Source: JBCCZC01 sp039188505 (GTDB taxonomy: Bacteria; Pseudomonadota; Gammaproteobacteria; Xanthomonadales; SZUA-38). Taken from it: a stretch of 17,810 nucleotides of DNA. The DNA lies in contig JBCCZC010000064.1 of NCBI GenBank assembly GCA_039188505.1, forward strand, positions 1 to 17,810. Reading direction: 5' to 3'. Positions 15,301 to 17,810 of the stretch are shown here, piece by piece. Numbering within the stretch: position 1 is the first letter of the stretch; each line of letters begins with the position of its first letter. Position numbers and translations under genes: made by a program. The notes beneath the pieces are model-generated. The model was not told the DNA's origin and searched no databases. It was given only the letters and a program-made list of their open reading frames with translations.

Positions 15301-15340
15301 CGGCGTGTGCCGGCCCGCGAGGACACACGCCGAAATTTTG
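15301..15340 (+). terminator. Candidate terminator after the receptor operon
   Basis: CGGCGTGTG (15301-15309) and CACACGCCG (15324-15332) form a perfect 9-bp stem with a 14-nt loop and are followed by AAATTTTG (15333-15340). The stem and short T tract fit an intrinsic terminator about 120-160 nt past the receptor stop, although the loop is long. If real, the acidic secreted protein downstream has its own promoter. Confidence 0.45.
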
Positions 15341-15415
15341 ATCGATCGAGGCAGCACGAAGGCAAGGGCGAGTTGATCCACGACCGGTTTTTCTCCAGGC
15401 CGCGTCAAACGGGCA

Positions 15416-15433
15416 CCACGGAACATCCCGTGG
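15416..15433 (+). promoter_or_regulatory. Small inverted repeat just before the acidic protein gene
   Basis: CCACGG (15416-15421) and CCGTGG (15428-15433) flank a 6-nt loop, 26 nt before the start codon and just before the ribosome-binding site GGGAGA. It could be a leader hairpin or an operator. Six-bp arms are not rare in this GC-rich DNA. Confidence 0.25.
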
Positions 15434-15459
15434 CATTGATAACGGGAGAAAGACTCGAG

Positions 15460-16707
15460 ATGAGAACGCAATTGACTCTGGCCGCCGGTCTCATTGGCGC
15501 CGGCATGCTGGTGACGACAGTGTCGCATGCCCAGTTCACGACGGCCCCCGGACCTTGCGAAAGGGCGGCGCGTTCCATGCAGCAGTCCTGCCAGTTCGCG
15601 ACCTACGAAGACGTGCTCGGATCGTTCGCTCGCTGCCTGACCTTGAGCAGCGAATCCGGGCAGAAAACCTGCCGCCTCGACGCGATTGATCACTGGACCG
15701 AGGATCGGAACCTCTGCATCGCGCAACGGACGGCTCGGGAATCGGTTTGCGGTGTGTTGGGCGAGACCTTCTACGACGATCCGCTCGAGAGCGAGGACCT
15801 CCAGTTCATCGATCCGGAGGAGATCGGCAGTACGGAACCCGAGAATCCGTACCTGTCCCTGCGCGTGGGCCACACCTACGTGCTTCGCGCCGGTGAGTCC
15901 GGAGAAGAACGGGTCGTGGTTCATGTGACCGACGAGACCCGCGAGATCCAGGGGGTCGACTGTCGTGTCGTCGTGGACCTGACGTTCGCGATCGACGTGG
16001 AGGACGGTGACGTCGAATACGACGTGGTCGAACACACCGATGAATGGCTTGCCCAGGATACCGCGGCGAACGTCTATCGCTGCGGCGAGCTGTCTCGGGA
16101 CTACGAGGATGAAATGCTGGACAGCCTTGATGGATCCTACGAGGCCGGCAGGGAGGGCGCTCGATCGGGCGTCGTGATCCAGTCGCTGCCCTCGGTTGGC
16201 GAGGCCCATCGGCAGGCGTTCTCCCTCGGCGTCGCCGAGAGCATCGTCAGCTATGACGCCATGTTCGTCGCGCCCGGCGAAGACGAAGGTGGTGAGAACG
16301 AGACCCACCCCTGCACTTCCGCGGGCGGTTGCCTGAGGACCACCGAGTTCTCCGCACTGGAGCCCGATACCAGCGAGATCAGGTACTACCTCGCGGGAGT
16401 GGGACTGGTCCTGACGGTGTCGATGGAGGACGGGGCATTCGATGGCGAACGCGAAGAGCTTGCCTGCGTCGGTGACTCGCTCGACGTGCTGGCCGATCCG
16501 GCGTGTGGCATCGAAGACGTTGATGCGCTCCGGAAAGAACTCTGCGAGATCTCCGAAGATTTCTTCTGTGACGACGATGTCGGCGAGTTCGATGGCGAAG
16601 GTGGCGACGGCGACGGCGAGGACGAAGACGAGGAAGACGAGGAAGACGAGGGCGACGAGGACGACGATGACGACGATGACGACGACGACGACGACGACGA
16701 CGGCTGA
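15460..16707 (+). CDS. Secreted Cys-rich protein with poly-aspartate tail, unknown function
   Basis: 415 residues. A clear signal peptide (MRTQLTLAAGLIGAGMLVTTVSHA, cleavage before QF) leads to a module with six cysteines (about residues 30-105). A beta-rich domain follows (about 128-330) with the pattern NPYLSLRVGHTYVLR, VTDETREIQGVDCRVVVDL, DEWLAQDTAANVYRCGE and YYLAGVGLVLTVSMEDG. I associate that pattern with exported proteins of unknown function that read 'NPYfPl.pGt.w.Y...vt.e.k.i.Gv.crVv.D...DwyAQD..GNVwY.GE'. More cysteines follow, and then a tail (371-415) of almost only Asp, Glu and Gly ending in 14 consecutive Asp. ATG 15460 has GGGAGA about 10 nt upstream. It is rightward, 281 bp after the receptor. 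The tail suggests calcium or other cation binding, or a highly soluble anionic extension. The link to the receptor is positional only. Confidence 0.8.
   Translation: MRTQLTLAAGLIGAGMLVTTVSHAQFTTAPGPCERAARSMQQSCQFATYEDVLGSFARCLTLSSESGQKTCRLDAIDHWTEDRNLCIAQRTARESVCGVLGETFYDDPLESEDLQFIDPEEIGSTEPENPYLSLRVGHTYVLRAGESGEERVVVHVTDETREIQGVDCRVVVDLTFAIDVEDGDVEYDVVEHTDEWLAQDTAANVYRCGELSRDYEDEMLDSLDGSYEAGREGARSGVVIQSLPSVGEAHRQAFSLGVAESIVSYDAMFVAPGEDEGGENETHPCTSAGGCLRTTEFSALEPDTSEIRYYLAGVGLVLTVSMEDGAFDGEREELACVGDSLDVLADPACGIEDVDALRKELCEISEDFFCDDDVGEFDGEGGDGDGEDEDEEDEEDEGDEDDDDDDDDDDDDDDG
16612..16701 (+). repeat. GAC/GAT/GAG codon repeat encoding the acidic tail
   Basis: Low-complexity tract of GAN and GGC codons ending in seven consecutive GAC triplets (16681-16701), within 14 Asp codons in a row. 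Triplet repeats of this kind can gain or lose units by slippage, so tail length may vary between strains without changing the frame. Confidence 0.85.
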
Positions 16708-16715
16708 GTCTCCTC

Positions 16716-16763
16716 ATCAAGTAGCGTCACTTGATTCACACGGCTGGCCCGCTCAGCCGTGTG
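16716..16763. terminator. Two adjacent hairpins between convergent genes
   Basis: ATCAAGT (16716-16722) / ACTTGAT (16729-16735) is followed after one base by CACACGGCTG (16737-16746) / CAGCCGTGTG (16754-16763), a perfect 10-bp stem with a 7-nt loop. They sit just past the stop of the acidic protein gene, between it and the leftward TetR gene, so they may end transcription in both directions. No T tract follows directly on the plus strand; TTTTT occurs at about 16800. Confidence 0.5.
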
Positions 16764-16819
16764 GTCGAATCGCGCTGCGGTGAAAGTGCTCCGGTGTCGC
16801 TTTTTCGATGACGTCTGCG

Positions 16820-17434
16820 CTAGCTCCGACCCACCTCCAGCGACTGAATCAGGGCCCTTGCGTTCATGATGAAGCCATTGACAGCAGACTCCAGATCCTC
16901 TGGCTTGCGCACGCTGCGCGAATACGACCAGATGCCCTGGACGGACGTCATCCAGCTTTGCGCCACGTTCTTCCGCATCTCTTCCGGGAAGTCACCAGCT
17001 TGCGTTTCGTTCCTGAGGACGTTCAGCAAGGCATCCCGAAGTCGATCATTGAATGCTTCGACGATAGTCCGGATGCCTTCGTCGTGAGGTGCACATTCGC
17101 TCATGGTGTTGCCGAGAAAGCAGCCCATGTAGGGCGGAGTCTGTTCCTCCATGCCGCTGAGCACGCAGTCGAAATACCTCCGAACCTGGTCCAGGCGAGC
17201 GTCGGGGGTTTCCATGTAACTGACGGACTCGTCTGCCAGAACGGTCGTGTAGAAAAGCAGGCACGCCTTGAACAATTCGTTCTTGCTCTGGTGCTCACTG
17301 TACAAGCTGCTGCGGCTGAGTCCCGTTCTCCGCACCAGGTCCTCCACGCCGGTTCCGTGGTACCCGAATTCCCAGAACTGCATCAGCGCGTTGGGAATGA
17401 GGTTCCTGCGATTGTGAGACTGCTGTCTTGCCAT
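16820..17434 (-). CDS. TetR/AcrR-family transcriptional regulator
   Basis: 204 residues. The N-terminal DNA-binding domain reads NLIPNALMQFWEFGYHGTGV then EDLVRRTGLSRSSLYSEHQS and KNELFKACLLFY. The helix-turn-helix lies at about 28-47, where LSRSSLY is the recognition helix of TetR proteins. The all-helical C-terminal part (60-204) includes YMGCFLGNTMSECAPHDEGI and should bind a small ligand; its identity cannot be read from sequence. TetR proteins normally repress by dimer binding to palindromes and release on ligand binding. A perfect 22-bp palindrome lies 84 bp upstream, between this gene and a divergent membrane protein gene, which predicts control of both. No strong ribosome-binding site precedes ATG 17434, but the family start is there. 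Confidence 0.92.
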   Translation of the reverse strand: MARQQSHNRRNLIPNALMQFWEFGYHGTGVEDLVRRTGLSRSSLYSEHQSKNELFKACLLFYTTVLADESVSYMETPDARLDQVRRYFDCVLSGMEEQTPPYMGCFLGNTMSECAPHDEGIRTIVEAFNDRLRDALLNVLRNETQAGDFPEEMRKNVAQSWMTSVQGIWSYSRSVRKPEDLESAVNGFIMNARALIQSLEVGRS

Positions 17435-17517
17435 GAGATTTGCTGCTTGTTCCGCGATGGGACAGGTGGGTTGTCGCTTGCGCCCTCAAACGCAAGCTCA
17501 CGATTCATTGACGCGCA

Positions 17518-17539
17518 TATTGGAACGATCGTTCCAATA
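17518..17539. promoter_or_regulatory. TetR-type operator, perfect 22-bp palindrome
   Basis: The inner 20 bases are ATTGGAACGATCGTTCCAAT (17519-17538), and one more base pair on each side (T17518 / A17539) is also symmetrical. Palindromes with a TTGGAAC half-site are typical of TetR-family operators. On the minus strand TTGCTT (17545-17540) and CAATAT (17522-17517) are 17 bp apart, so the palindrome would fill the spacer of a weak tetR promoter. Binding there would block tetR itself and could also affect the divergent gene. Confidence 0.85.
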
Positions 17540-17667
17540 AAGCAATGAAACTGATGACGATCAACCCGTAGATGAGCGCGAACGACCCGCGATCCGCATC
17601 GCGCAGTGTCGCCGCAACCTCCGGATTTTCATAGCCCAAGCGGGCGCTAACGTAAGGGAAGACCCCG

Positions 17668-17810
17668 ATGAACGCAACACGAGGAAAGCTGCCAGCCGGC
17701 CTGACTATCGCCATCTTCATCACCGCGTTTCAGATCTGGCGACTGTCAGCGCTGGCCTTCCTGGATCAGGTCGGGGACACGCTGCCGGAATTCTGGGGGA
17801 TCGCCTTCCG
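17668..17810 (+). CDS. Membrane protein, N-terminal fragment, divergent from tetR
   Basis: The first 47 codons are present before the window ends. The translation begins MNATRGKLPAGLTIAIFITA and continues FQIWRLSALAFLDQVGD and TLPEFWGIAF. A first transmembrane helix (about 11-31) is preceded by a basic N-terminus, which fits a polytopic inner-membrane protein. ATG 17668 has TAAGGGAAG upstream at a suitable distance. It lies about 130 bp from the TetR-type palindrome and is divergent from the regulator gene, so it is the likely regulated target. Family and function cannot be judged from this length. Confidence 0.65.
   Translation, partial: MNATRGKLPAGLTIAIFITAFQIWRLSALAFLDQVGDTLPEFWGIAF

Noticed and set aside
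15178..15459. N-terminal extension of the acidic protein
   Set aside because: A clear signal peptide starts at ATG 15460 with a ribosome-binding site; the extension is Arg-rich and contains a hairpin/T-tract element.
16601..16707. GAC-rich tract as a possible CRISPR or satellite array
   Set aside because: No spacers or longer unit; it is an in-frame codon repeat encoding an acidic tail.
15238..16739. Minus-strand frames opposite the acidic protein, including a poly-Ser frame
   Set aside because: The poly-Ser and poly-Arg stretches are only the complement of the GAC repeat.
17505..17723. 72-codon minus-strand frame with a hydrophobic stretch (LIYGLIVISFIALLERSF)
   Set aside because: It overlaps the start of the divergent plus-strand gene, contains the TetR palindrome, and has no ribosome-binding site that I can see. 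The hydrophobic run is interesting, but one helix is too little to support a gene.

Overview
The window looks like chromosomal DNA from a high-GC gammaproteobacterium. The codon choice is strongly G/C-ending, there is a full-length YbiT-type ABC-F protein, and there is a TPR-containing Hanks-type kinase paired with a sigma factor of the Sig-70_X6 type. A secreted protein ends in two 'GHGF...WYxF...WLVG' repeats that I associate with Wenzhouxiangella/Xanthomonadales-like bacteria. The lineage is an inference. I see no phage, transposon, CRISPR array, rRNA or tRNA.

Layout. (1) 1-2813: the first codons of a leftward zinc/quinone oxidoreductase-type (MDR) gene; a divergent multi-spanning membrane protein broken by an apparent one-base deletion near 492; then ybiT. 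(2) 2945-7218: three leftward genes. These are a VOC-fold protein, a small two-helix membrane protein and a 1107-residue secreted protein that resembles the M64 (IgA-peptidase-like) metallopeptidases but has RELGH where HExxH is expected. (3) 7541-10504: a rightward pair, a membrane-anchored Ser/Thr kinase with TPR repeats and an ECF-like sigma factor 12 bp downstream. (4) 11062-15178: a rightward, tightly coupled operon of ECF sigma factor, FecR-like anti-sigma factor and TonB-dependent receptor with an N-terminal signalling domain, the layout of FecI/FecR/FecA cell-surface signalling. It is followed by a secreted Cys-rich protein with a 14-Asp tail (15460-16707). (5) 16820-17810: a leftward TetR-family regulator and the start of a divergent membrane protein gene, with a perfect 22-bp palindrome between them.

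How the parts may work together. The middle of the window holds two adjacent signal-to-sigma modules. In one, a transmembrane kinase may act on a sigma factor whose region 2.2 lacks the usual acidic motif and carries two threonines instead. In the other, an outer-membrane receptor would signal through FecR to its sigma factor. Whether the two modules talk to each other cannot be told from sequence. The points most worth checking are the degenerate M64-like protein with calcium-loop-like insertions, the kinase/sigma pair and the receptor operon with its acidic secreted neighbour. Intergenic regions of 322 bp (7219-7540) and 557 bp (10505-11061) contain inverted repeats but no gene I can support.
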